Shown piece after piece: positions 7,015 through 14,172 of a DNA stretch of 17,245 nt. The translations under genes were made by a program, and so were the position numbers. Below the pieces are notes generated by a model. It was not told where the DNA came from and did not search any database. It saw nothing but the letters and a program-made list of their open reading frames with translations. The stretch spans positions 1-17,245 of the forward strand of contig QHRC01000074.1 of assembly GCA_003219995.1 (NCBI GenBank). Reading direction: 5' to 3'. This DNA is from Verrucomicrobiota bacterium. Its GTDB lineage: Bacteria > Verrucomicrobiota > Verrucomicrobiia > Chthoniobacterales > UBA10450. Position 1 is the first letter of the stretch. Each line of letters begins with the position of its first letter.

Positions 7015-8757
7015 ATGTCGATCTACCGACGCGTCTTCCGATACTATCGTCCCTTTTGGGGACAAACAGTTTTCGGTCTCCTACTCACCTTCTGCGGTAT
7101 CGGTTTGAATCTTCTTAAGCCGTGGCCATTCAAGATTATTGTGGACGATTTTTTGCGGCCGAATGAGGCCGCGCGCAGTGACTGGCGTCTGTGGATTCCC
7201 CTGCTTTGCCTCGCACTCGTGATGATTCAGCTTTTCTGGGGCATCATCAACTGGATTACCAACTACCTCTTCGTCAAAATCGGTCTACAAGCGCTGCTCA
7301 AGCTTCGGACCGACCTTTATTCGTACCTGCAATCGCTCTCGCTCAAATACCACGATATGCGCCGCTCCAGCGATTCCAGCTTTCGCGTCGCCTACGATTC
7401 GCAGTCAATCCAGACGATCTACAACAAAGGCTTCACAAATATTTTTGGATCGACAATCACGCTCGCCGGCACATTTCTGATCATGGTGCGGCTTGATTGG
7501 CAACTCACGTTGCTTTCGCTTGCCATCGTCCCGCCAGTGGTGGGTGCGATTTACTTTTTTGCACGCCGGATTCGCCGCGAATCCACGTTCATTCAGGAGC
7601 GCGAGAGCGCGATTCTCGCGCAAGTGCAGGAAGGCCTTAGCTCAATCCGCATGGTGCACGCGTTTGGGCGCGAAGAGTTTGAAGTTGGGCAATTCCATCA
7701 ACAAGCCAGCCAGAGTTTGCAGGCAAATCTGCGTCTAACGCTAACCAATGTGAACAGCGCGCTTGTGATCAGCACGCTCATGGTCGTTGGCACGGCGGCG
7801 ATGTACTACGTGGGCACACTCCATGTCCTGGCCGGGACGCTTACTCTCGGTTCGCTCCTTGTCTTCAGCGCGTATTTATTGATGCTCTATCAGCCGCTCG
7901 AATCGCTCACTTACACGGCATGGGCGATGGAAGGTGCGACCGCGGGAGCGAAGCGGTGCTTCGAGGTGCTCGATGGCCAGGATGATGTAGTCGATTCGCC
8001 GGAGGCAATCGCAATTGCCGAGACCAACGGCGCCCTCCGATTCCAAAATGTGTCCTTTGGATATGGGCAAGATCGACATGTGCTGCATAATGTTGATCTG
8101 GCGATTTCACCAAACCAAATCGTCACGCTGGTGGGAGGAACAGGCGCGGGGAAAAGCACACTCTTAAGTTTGGTGCCCAGGTTTTATGATCCGACTGCAG
8201 GCTCAATCGCGATCGATGGCCGCGATTTGCGCACCATCACGAAGAAATCGTTACGGGCGCAAATCGCGATTGTCTTGCAAGACACTCTGCTCTTTTCCAC
8301 AACCGTGCGCGAAAACATTGCTTATGGACGACCGGATGCGACCGAAATTGAAATTATCGATGCCGCGCGACGCGCTCAGGCGGATGATTTTATTCGGCAA
8401 CTTCCGAACGGGTACGCAAGTGCGATCGGAGAACGGGGCGGACATTTAAGTGTCGGCCAGCGGCAACGTATCGGAATTGCGCGCGCCTTTTTAAAAAACT
8501 CGCCAATTCTCCTCCTCGATGAACCGACTTCGGCACTCGATCCGACGACTGAGGCGGCGATCATGGAGACGATCAAGGAGCTGATGCTTGGTCGTACGAC
8601 GTTGATCGCGACACATCGGCTTGCTATGATTCACAATTGCGATCAAATCGTCGTGCTCGAGGGTGGGCGCATTGTCGAGCAGGGCCGCGGGCCCGAGTTA
8701 GTCGCGCGCGGCGGAGTTTACGCAAATCTTTATACTTCGGGAAAATTTCACCCATGA
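7015..8757 (+). CDS. MsbA-like ABC exporter (fused membrane and ATPase domains)
   Basis: A 580-residue type IV ABC half-transporter that would act as a homodimer in the inner membrane. Six helices occupy roughly residues 15-300. The ATPase domain has Walker A GGTGAGKST (374-382, K380), Q-loop ALVLQDTLLF-type sequence (IAIVLQDTLLF), signature LSVGQ (478-482), Walker B ILLLDEP (D502, catalytic E503), D-loop SALD and switch H534 in ATHR. All catalytic elements are intact. LSVGQ replaces the commoner LSGGQ, which is tolerated in the family. Relatives export lipid A, peptides or drugs. The overlapping acyltransferase and the nearby glycosyltransferase favour a lipid or glycolipid substrate, but this is inference. 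ATG at 7015 follows a poor ribosome-binding context. Confidence 0.93.
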   Translation: MSIYRRVFRYYRPFWGQTVFGLLLTFCGIGLNLLKPWPFKIIVDDFLRPNEAARSDWRLWIPLLCLALVMIQLFWGIINWITNYLFVKIGLQALLKLRTDLYSYLQSLSLKYHDMRRSSDSSFRVAYDSQSIQTIYNKGFTNIFGSTITLAGTFLIMVRLDWQLTLLSLAIVPPVVGAIYFFARRIRRESTFIQERESAILAQVQEGLSSIRMVHAFGREEFEVGQFHQQASQSLQANLRLTLTNVNSALVISTLMVVGTAAMYYVGTLHVLAGTLTLGSLLVFSAYLLMLYQPLESLTYTAWAMEGATAGAKRCFEVLDGQDDVVDSPEAIAIAETNGALRFQNVSFGYGQDRHVLHNVDLAISPNQIVTLVGGTGAGKSTLLSLVPRFYDPTAGSIAIDGRDLRTITKKSLRAQIAIVLQDTLLFSTTVRENIAYGRPDATEIEIIDAARRAQADDFIRQLPNGYASAIGERGGHLSVGQRQRIGIARAFLKNSPILLLDEPTSALDPTTEAAIMETIKELMLGRTTLIATHRLAMIHNCDQIVVLEGGRIVEQGRGPELVARGGVYANLYTSGKFHP

Positions 8758-9338
8758 GTAACGTTCGACAAGACCGACATGTTGAAAGCGATTGGTGGCC
8801 GCATCCGATTCCCTCAAATGTGGTATTTGGCGAAGGTTTTTATTGCGAGACCGCGCAGATTTTTCGTCATCTCCGCAGCAGAAAGCCAAATGCGGTTGTG
8901 ATCGGTAAACATGTCTCATGTTACGCGGGATGCTCTTTTGCAGTGGGTGAGAACGGGCGCTGCACAATCGGCGATTTCACTTTGTTGAACGGCGCGCTTA
9001 TCATGGCGGAGGAGAAGATCGACATCGGGTCGCACTGTCTCATCTCGTGGAACGTCGGCATCGCCGATTCCGATTTTCATCCGCTTGAGCCGACGCAGCG
9101 CCTGATCGACGCGCAGGCGCTCGCGCCATTTTTCAAAGATCGTCCGGCTCGGCCAAAGCTGAAAACCGCGCCGGTTAGAATTGCCGACAATGTCTGGATC
9201 GGTATGAATGCGGTAATTTTGAAGGGCGTAACCATCGGTGAAAACTCGGTCGTTGCCGCGGGCTCGGTCGTCACGAAGAGCATTCCGACAAACACGGTCG
9301 TCGCTGGCAATCCCGCCGTTGTGGTGAAACAATTCTGA
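8754..9338 (+). CDS. Left-handed beta-helix (hexapeptide repeat) acyltransferase
   Basis: A 194-residue O-acetyltransferase-like protein of the WbbJ/maltose-acetyltransferase group. Hexapeptide repeats (I/V-G-x-x pattern) run from about residue 46 to 185, for example AVVIGKHVSCYAGC, CTIGDFTLLNGAL, VWIGMNAVILKGVTIGENSV and VVAAGSVV. It ends with the usual VVAGNPA. D107-F108-H109 is in the position of the catalytic His of such enzymes. The ATG at 8754 overlaps the exporter stop as ATGA, indicating translational coupling. The frame extends upstream to 8637, but that part is antisense-free exporter coding sequence and is not conserved. It probably acetylates a sugar or lipid precursor before or around export; the acceptor is unknown. 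Confidence 0.9.
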   Translation: MSNVRQDRHVESDWWPHPIPSNVVFGEGFYCETAQIFRHLRSRKPNAVVIGKHVSCYAGCSFAVGENGRCTIGDFTLLNGALIMAEEKIDIGSHCLISWNVGIADSDFHPLEPTQRLIDAQALAPFFKDRPARPKLKTAPVRIADNVWIGMNAVILKGVTIGENSVVAAGSVVTKSIPTNTVVAGNPAVVVKQF

Positions 9339-9340
9339 GC

Positions 9341-9367
9341 ACCACGAAGATCACGAAGGACACGAAG
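9341..9367 (+). repeat. Left inverted-repeat arm of GxxExxY cassette 2 (CACGAAG type)
   Basis: Three exact copies of CACGAAG (9343-9349, 9352-9358, 9361-9367) are separated by two variable bases, giving a 9-bp period. The arm starts three bases after the acyltransferase stop. Its last heptamer is followed directly by the ATG of the GxxExxY remnant. Confidence 0.9.
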
Positions 9368-9568
9368 ATGGAATTTGATGAGTTGTCGCGAAGCGTGATC
9401 GGCTGCGCGCTCGAAGTTCATCGCAGTCTTAGGCCCGCTTTACTCGAATCGACATATCGTCAGTGCTTGGCCTGCGAGCTGTCGCATGCGGGCATTCCAT
9501 TTCAGGTGGAGGTTCCGCTACCCGTTCGTTACAAAGATGTCCTGCTCGATCGCGGCTATCGGATCTAA
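9368..9568 (+). pseudogene. Truncated GxxExxY-family remnant
   Basis: A 66-residue product equivalent to the first half of the GxxExxY protein at 1055-1491: SVIGCALEVHRSLRPALLEST, then Y, and a collinear stretch to LLDRGYRI. The signature Gly is Ala here (ALLESTY). The frame stops at 9568, exactly where the conserved RADL and nuclease-like core should begin, and the repeat arm starts two bases later. The whole C-terminal catalytic half is therefore deleted. It is almost certainly a decayed copy rather than a functional gene, although the reading frame that remains is undamaged. Confidence 0.75.
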
Positions 9569-9570
9569 TT

Positions 9571-9597
9571 CTTCGTGCTCTTCGTGTCCTTCGTGGT
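9571..9597 (-). repeat. Right inverted-repeat arm of GxxExxY cassette 2 (CACGAAG type)
   Basis: Three copies of CTTCGTG (9571-9577, 9580-9586, 9589-9595) at a 9-bp period. The arm is the reverse complement of the left arm at 9341-9367, with 23 of 27 positions matching and all mismatches in the two-base spacers. It ends six bases before the ATG of the glycosyltransferase gene. Confidence 0.9.
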
Positions 9598-9603
9598 TTC
9601 AAA

Positions 9604-10776
9604 ATGAAACGCAAGCGCATCGTCGTGATGGGTTTCATGGGTTCGATGCCGATTGCCGGTGTGATCTGGCAGCACGTTCATTACATCGTCGGCCTGCAAC
9701 GGCTTGGTCACGATGTTTACTATATCGAAGATTCGGCGCGGCTTCCCTACAACCCGGAAACGTTCGAAATAAACAATCAATTCGATTATGCGTCGCAGGT
9801 TCTCGCGCGATTAGCGCGCGATTTTCAATTTAAAAGTCGATGGGCGTTTTGTGCGCGTTACCTGCGGGGCCAGCCGACCGCGGGCTTATCCTTGAAAAGG
9901 GTCCGTCAGCTTTATTGCGAAGCCGATGCGATCCTGAATATTTGCGGCGCCCAGGAATTAAATGAGGACCTTCTTGCCTGCCGACGTCTTGTTTACATCG
10001 AGAGCGATCCCGGCGTTGAGCAGATCAAAATCGACCAGGGCGTAAGATCGACAATCGATTATTTACAACATCATCACGCACTTTTTACGTTCGGCGAAAA
10101 CGTCGGCACAAAAAGTTTTCCGGTGCCGACGCATCAATTCAAATGGCTCCCAACCCGTCAGCCGGTGGTGACTGATTTTTGGCAAACCGCTCGCGCTCCC
10201 GCCCGGACTGCGGTCTTTACGTCGATTGCGAATTGGTCAACCAGCGGACTGAAGGACATTACCTGGTGCGGCCAGAAATATCTCTGGAGCAAATCGCGCG
10301 AGTTCCTGCGCTTTGTCGCCGCACCAAAGAAAGCCGGCGAAATATTCGAACTCGCGACCAATATTAAAGATGCAAAGACGGAGGCACAATTTCTGGGCAA
10401 CGGCTGGCGGTTGCATTCGCCTCTTCAGCTCAGTGTCGATTACTGGCTCTATCGCGATTACATTCGCCGCTCCAAAGGCGAATTCACTGTTGCAAAAGAC
10501 CAGTATGTTCGCTTAAACACTGGGTGGTTTAGCGATCGCAGCGGTTGTTATCTCGCTGCGGGTCGGCCAGTGATCATTCAAGAAACTGGATTCACAAAAA
10601 ATTACGGCGGTGATGCCGGGCTGTTCAGCTTTACGTCGTTAAGCGAAATTGTCGATGCGGTGAAAATGGTCAATGGCAATTACAAACGCCACGCTCGCGC
10701 GGCCCGTGCGATCGCCCGTGAAATCTTCGAAGCAGAAAAAGTGCTGGCGTCACTGCTCGAGCGTGCCGGCGTTTAA
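9604..10776 (+). CDS. CgeB-like / family 1-type glycosyltransferase (putative)
   Basis: A 390-residue protein. The N-terminus RIVVMGFMGSMPIAGVIWQH, followed by GLQRLGHDVYYIEDS, is a GT-B-type Rossmann start with a Gly-rich loop. The middle has YIESDPGVEQIKIDQG and FTFGENVGT. The C-terminal nucleotide-sugar-type domain has TGWFSDRSGCYLAAGRPVII followed by QETGF, as in CgeB/PF13524-like glycosyltransferases. No signal peptide or membrane helix is seen. The ATG at 9604 is chosen because the frame's upstream extension (to 9463) runs through the repeat arm and the GxxExxY remnant. Only six bases separate the repeat from the start, so there is no normal Shine-Dalgarno sequence. A homologue sits at 16799-17245. 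Likely role: transfer of a sugar onto a surface glycan; donor and acceptor are unknown. Confidence 0.75.
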   Translation: MKRKRIVVMGFMGSMPIAGVIWQHVHYIVGLQRLGHDVYYIEDSARLPYNPETFEINNQFDYASQVLARLARDFQFKSRWAFCARYLRGQPTAGLSLKRVRQLYCEADAILNICGAQELNEDLLACRRLVYIESDPGVEQIKIDQGVRSTIDYLQHHHALFTFGENVGTKSFPVPTHQFKWLPTRQPVVTDFWQTARAPARTAVFTSIANWSTSGLKDITWCGQKYLWSKSREFLRFVAAPKKAGEIFELATNIKDAKTEAQFLGNGWRLHSPLQLSVDYWLYRDYIRRSKGEFTVAKDQYVRLNTGWFSDRSGCYLAAGRPVIIQETGFTKNYGGDAGLFSFTSLSEIVDAVKMVNGNYKRHARAARAIAREIFEAEKVLASLLERAGV

Positions 10777-10886
10777 ATACACGTCATAATTTCAGCTGCG
10801 TTCAGTCTGCAGTCCTGAATCACGGATTCGCGGCATAGACGGTTGATTTCTGCTAAGTTCGTTTCATCTTCTCGGACTTTCCCGCG

Positions 10887-12575
10887 ATGAAACGCTTTTA
10901 CTTGTCGATCTTGCTGGTGGCGTTTGAGGTAACTCAACTCCAGGCGCAGCAAAACGCGCCGCCACTACCTTTCCCGATGCAGCCGAACGCGTCGGCGAAA
11001 CCGACCGCCGCCGCGCCGGCTATTGTCACCGTGCCAGTGCCGCCAGCGCGGCCGAATGGCCCTGTTCAAAAAAGTTTGGTTCGAATCACTTCAACCGAAG
11101 TGGAACCCGATTATCGAGCGCCGTGGAACGCGGGCGCCTTGCAGCGCGGAATTGGCGCGGGCTTTGTCGTCGAGGGCAATCGCATCATGACCAATGCGCA
11201 CGTAGTGAGCAACAGTCTGGAGCGCGACGGCGATCCAAACAAATATCCGGCGAAAGTCCAATTCGTGGCAAACGATTGCGATCTCGCGTTCATTACGGTC
11301 GATGCGCCCAATTTCTATAAGAACATGGTGCCGCTAAAATTCGGCGGAATTCCCGAGCTTGAATCGACGGTGTCCGCTTATGGTTATCCGATCGGTGGCG
11401 AGCGCATGTCGGTCACAGCGGGCATCGTTTCACGGATCGACTTTCAGCTTTACACGCATTCATCGATCGATTCGCACCTTGCGATTCAAATCAGCGCACA
11501 GATCAACCCCGGCAACAGCGGCGGGCCGGTGATGCAAAACGCCAAGGTGGTCGGAGTGGCGTTTCAGGGTTACAGCGGCGATGTCGCGCAGGGTGTCGCT
11601 TACATGGTGCCGACTCCGGTGATCCGCCGCTTCCTCAAAGATATTGAGGATGGCCATTACGATAAATATGTCGATCTTGCCATGACGTATGCCAAATTGC
11701 AGAACCCGGCGCAGAGAAGATTTCTCGGATTGAAAGACGACGGCCGCGGAGTGCTCGTCACGACGGTGGTGGCAGCGGGACCGTGCGCGAAAACGCTTCG
11801 CGAAGGCGATGTGCTGCTGGCGATCGACGATCACTCGATTGCGAGTGATGCGAGTGTCGAATTGGAAGGCGAACACGTGGAGATGCCCGAAGTGGTGGAA
11901 CGAAAATTCAAGGGCGACACGGTGAAATTCGACATCTGGCGCGACAAGCAGCAGATGAGCGTGAAGATCGTGCTAAGCACCGTATGGCCCTATCTTGTTC
12001 AAGGCCATAGCTATGATGCACGGCCGCGTTTCGTCGTTTACGGCGGGCTGCTTTTTCAGCCGTTGAGCCTCGACTTAATCGAGGCCTATCAGCCGACTGA
12101 TCTGCGTCTTCGCCATTACTTCGATTATTTTGTGCTCGAGCAAATCTATCTGGAACATCCGGACGTAATTGTGCTGACAAATATTTTGCCGGACCCGATC
12201 AACACTTTTCTGATGCCTTATCGCGGGGGGATTGTCGACGAAATCAACGGCAAAAAGATTCGTACACTCGACGAATTGGCGAAGACGTTTTCCGAGCCGG
12301 CAGACCGCTTTGTCGTAAAAATCATCGGCGATGGACCACCGCTAGTGCTCGACCCGAAGCAAGCGGAAGCGGCACGTGAGCGAATCAAAACACGTTATAA
12401 CGTGGTGCGGGAGCAAAACCTCCAGGAGCAACCGACGAAGGAGACGAAGGTAAGCGCTGTAACAGGGCCATCTTCGCTGTCGCTCGCGCGCACCTCCTCC
12501 CCGCGCGTGCCGATGCAACCTGAAAACCTGCTCGACAAAACAGAGAAGATTTCCGGATTACAAGGAGAGCGGTAG
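10887..12575 (+). CDS. Secreted HtrA/Deg-like serine protease with PDZ domains
   Basis: A 562-residue periplasmic or envelope S1C-type protease. A signal peptide lies at residues 1 to about 20 (FYLSILLVAFEVTQLQA), then a Pro/Ala-rich linker to about 60. The trypsin-like domain carries the full triad: H105 in TNAHVV, D132 in DCDLAFI, and S211 in NPGNSGGPV. A PDZ domain spans about 285-365 (GVLVTTVVAAGPCAKTLREG, then DVLLAIDD). A second, Deg9/PDZ_3-like module begins near RFVVYGGLLFQPLSLDLIE and includes GGIVDEINGKKIRTLDEL. The C-terminal tail is low in complexity. The family degrades or refolds damaged envelope proteins. A paralogue without the triad follows after 35 bp in the same direction, suggesting an operon and perhaps a mixed complex. 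Confidence 0.92.
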   Translation: MKRFYLSILLVAFEVTQLQAQQNAPPLPFPMQPNASAKPTAAAPAIVTVPVPPARPNGPVQKSLVRITSTEVEPDYRAPWNAGALQRGIGAGFVVEGNRIMTNAHVVSNSLERDGDPNKYPAKVQFVANDCDLAFITVDAPNFYKNMVPLKFGGIPELESTVSAYGYPIGGERMSVTAGIVSRIDFQLYTHSSIDSHLAIQISAQINPGNSGGPVMQNAKVVGVAFQGYSGDVAQGVAYMVPTPVIRRFLKDIEDGHYDKYVDLAMTYAKLQNPAQRRFLGLKDDGRGVLVTTVVAAGPCAKTLREGDVLLAIDDHSIASDASVELEGEHVEMPEVVERKFKGDTVKFDIWRDKQQMSVKIVLSTVWPYLVQGHSYDARPRFVVYGGLLFQPLSLDLIEAYQPTDLRLRHYFDYFVLEQIYLEHPDVIVLTNILPDPINTFLMPYRGGIVDEINGKKIRTLDELAKTFSEPADRFVVKIIGDGPPLVLDPKQAEAARERIKTRYNVVREQNLQEQPTKETKVSAVTGPSSLSLARTSSPRVPMQPENLLDKTEKISGLQGER

Positions 12576-12610
12576 CAAAGACTCCGGAAGATCGAAAGAG
12601 AACCTAAAAA

Positions 12611-14113
12611 ATGCGAAACAATTTGTTCACCACTTTCGCGATAATTTTCCTTACGGTTACCGGGGCCATCGCAAAGAAGGAGCCGGCCCTTCCGACGGCA
12701 AAGGAGGGCAAGCAGAAGCCGCTTTCACTCGTGCGTGTGAATGTAACCGGCCAGCCGTACGATTATTTTCGGCCGTGGCAGAAGAAAGCGCCGCAATCGA
12801 AACGCGCTCTCGGCGCCGTCTTATCGAAAGGCCGCGTTCTGGTGACGGCCGACTTGGTCGCGAACCAAAATTACGTTGAGCTGGAGCGCGCGGAGTCCGG
12901 CGAGAAAAGCGCGGCCAACGTTCAGGTAATCGACTATGAGTCAAACCTAGCTCTCCTTGAGCCGGCGGAGAAAAATTTTCTGGACGGCATCGCGCCGCTC
13001 GAGATCGCGACGGATACGGTGGTGGGCGATCGGCTCGCCGCCTGGCAACTCGAACCGACCGGCGCGCTCGTTGCCACGGAAGGTTTGGTCACTACCATTC
13101 AGATGACTCATTATCCTGTCGATGTTGGCCAGTTCCTCACTTATCGCGTCAGCATTTCGATGCAATATCGGGAGAACAGCTACACCATTCCGTTGGTTAA
13201 AAATAACAAGCTGGCCGGCTTACTCCTCCGATATGATCCCCGCGCTCAACTGGTCGACGCCATCCCCGCGCCTATCATCACCCATTTTTTGAAAGACGCC
13301 GAAACCGAGCGGTACGATGGTTTTCCTTCGGCCGGGTTTTCGTTTTTTCCGACCCGCGACCCGCAGCTGCGTGCTTTCGCCGGTCAAACGGGAAAGCCCG
13401 GTGGAGTTTATGTGACGAGTGTGGAGCCGAACATGCCGGCGATGAAAGCGGGTCTGCAGGTGGGCGACATTGTCATGGCAATCGGCAACAACGTGATCGA
13501 TCAGAACGGTAATTATGTCGATCCGCTTTACGGTAAAATTGAATTTACAAATTTGCTCACAGCCCACGCTTTTGCCGGCGACAACGTGCCATTTCAGATC
13601 CAGCGCGAAGGCAAACCGATGCAGTTGAAAATCACCCTCGAGCATCGCGCAGCGAAAAATTACGTTGTCTCGCCCTACTCTCTCGACCAGCCGCCTCTCT
13701 ACTACGTTCTCGGCGGAGTCATTTTTCAGGAATTGTCGCGTCAATATTTGAAGGAATGGGGCGCTAACTGGCAGAAAGAAGCTCCCCAAAGATTCGTTTA
13801 CCTCGATCGTTTCCAATCCGAGCTTTTTCCAGAAGGCCATCGCAAAGTCGTCGTGCTCAGCCAGGTTCTGCCGGCCAACGCTACCATCGGTTACGACGAT
13901 CTCGCTTACCTGGTCGTCAAAAAAGTAAACGGTGCAGAAGTCAAGTCATTAGCCGAGCTGGCCGAAGCGGTAAAGCATCCAATTGACGGGTTCATAAAAA
14001 TCGAAACCGAAGAAGACCTAAAACAGATCGAGCTGGAAGTGGCCCAGGTTGCAGCGGAAGCTCCCGCACTCCAGGAAAATTATGGCATTCCTTCGCTCGA
14101 ACGATTGGAATAA
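12611..14113 (+). CDS. Catalytically inactive HtrA/Deg-like paralogue with PDZ domain
   Basis: A 500-residue exported protein collinear with the protease upstream. It has a signal peptide (LFTTFAIIFLTVTGAIA, probable cleavage before KKEP), a degenerate trypsin-like domain, a well-preserved PDZ domain at about 250-355 (GGVYVTSVEPNMPAMKAGLQ, then VGDIVMAIGNN), and a Deg9-like C-terminal module (YYVLGGVIFQELSRQYL ... LAYLVVKKVNGAEVKSLAEL). The triad is lost. The His position aligns with D81 in VTADLV and the Asp position with N112 in ESNLALL. The nucleophile loop reads ENSYTIP instead of GNSGGP: Ser190 remains, but without the oxyanion glycines. It should be a pseudoprotease, perhaps regulating, anchoring or presenting substrate to its neighbour. 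The reading frame is intact, so it appears maintained rather than decayed. Confidence 0.88.
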   Translation: MRNNLFTTFAIIFLTVTGAIAKKEPALPTAKEGKQKPLSLVRVNVTGQPYDYFRPWQKKAPQSKRALGAVLSKGRVLVTADLVANQNYVELERAESGEKSAANVQVIDYESNLALLEPAEKNFLDGIAPLEIATDTVVGDRLAAWQLEPTGALVATEGLVTTIQMTHYPVDVGQFLTYRVSISMQYRENSYTIPLVKNNKLAGLLLRYDPRAQLVDAIPAPIITHFLKDAETERYDGFPSAGFSFFPTRDPQLRAFAGQTGKPGGVYVTSVEPNMPAMKAGLQVGDIVMAIGNNVIDQNGNYVDPLYGKIEFTNLLTAHAFAGDNVPFQIQREGKPMQLKITLEHRAAKNYVVSPYSLDQPPLYYVLGGVIFQELSRQYLKEWGANWQKEAPQRFVYLDRFQSELFPEGHRKVVVLSQVLPANATIGYDDLAYLVVKKVNGAEVKSLAELAEAVKHPIDGFIKIETEEDLKQIELEVAQVAAEAPALQENYGIPSLERLE

Positions 14114-14130
14114 TCGGCATCGGTAATTGT

Positions 14131-14147
14131 CGAAATCGCGGATTTCG
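14131..14147. terminator. Hairpin between convergent genes, possible terminator
   Basis: A perfect 7-bp stem (CGAAATC, loop GCG, GATTTCG) lies in the 59-bp gap between the convergent pseudoprotease and PafA/Dop-like genes. There is no T-tract on either strand directly after the stem, so termination is suggested mainly by position. Confidence 0.3.
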
Positions 14148-14172
14148 AAAACGGCAACCCGGAGCGAGACGA

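Noticed and set aside
9341..9597. CRISPR array from repeated CACGAAG/CTTCGTG units
   Set aside because: The units are only 7 bp with 2-bp spacers, appear in inverted orientation, and surround a coding remnant.
9463..9603. Upstream extension of the glycosyltransferase frame
   Set aside because: It runs through the GxxExxY remnant and the repeat arm. The GT-B-like N-terminus begins right at the ATG at 9604.
10777..10886. A promoter ahead of the HtrA-like gene (TTGATT near 10842 with a weak downstream hexamer)
   Set aside because: The spacing and -10 match are too poor to call, and the sigma-factor consensus for this lineage is uncertain.
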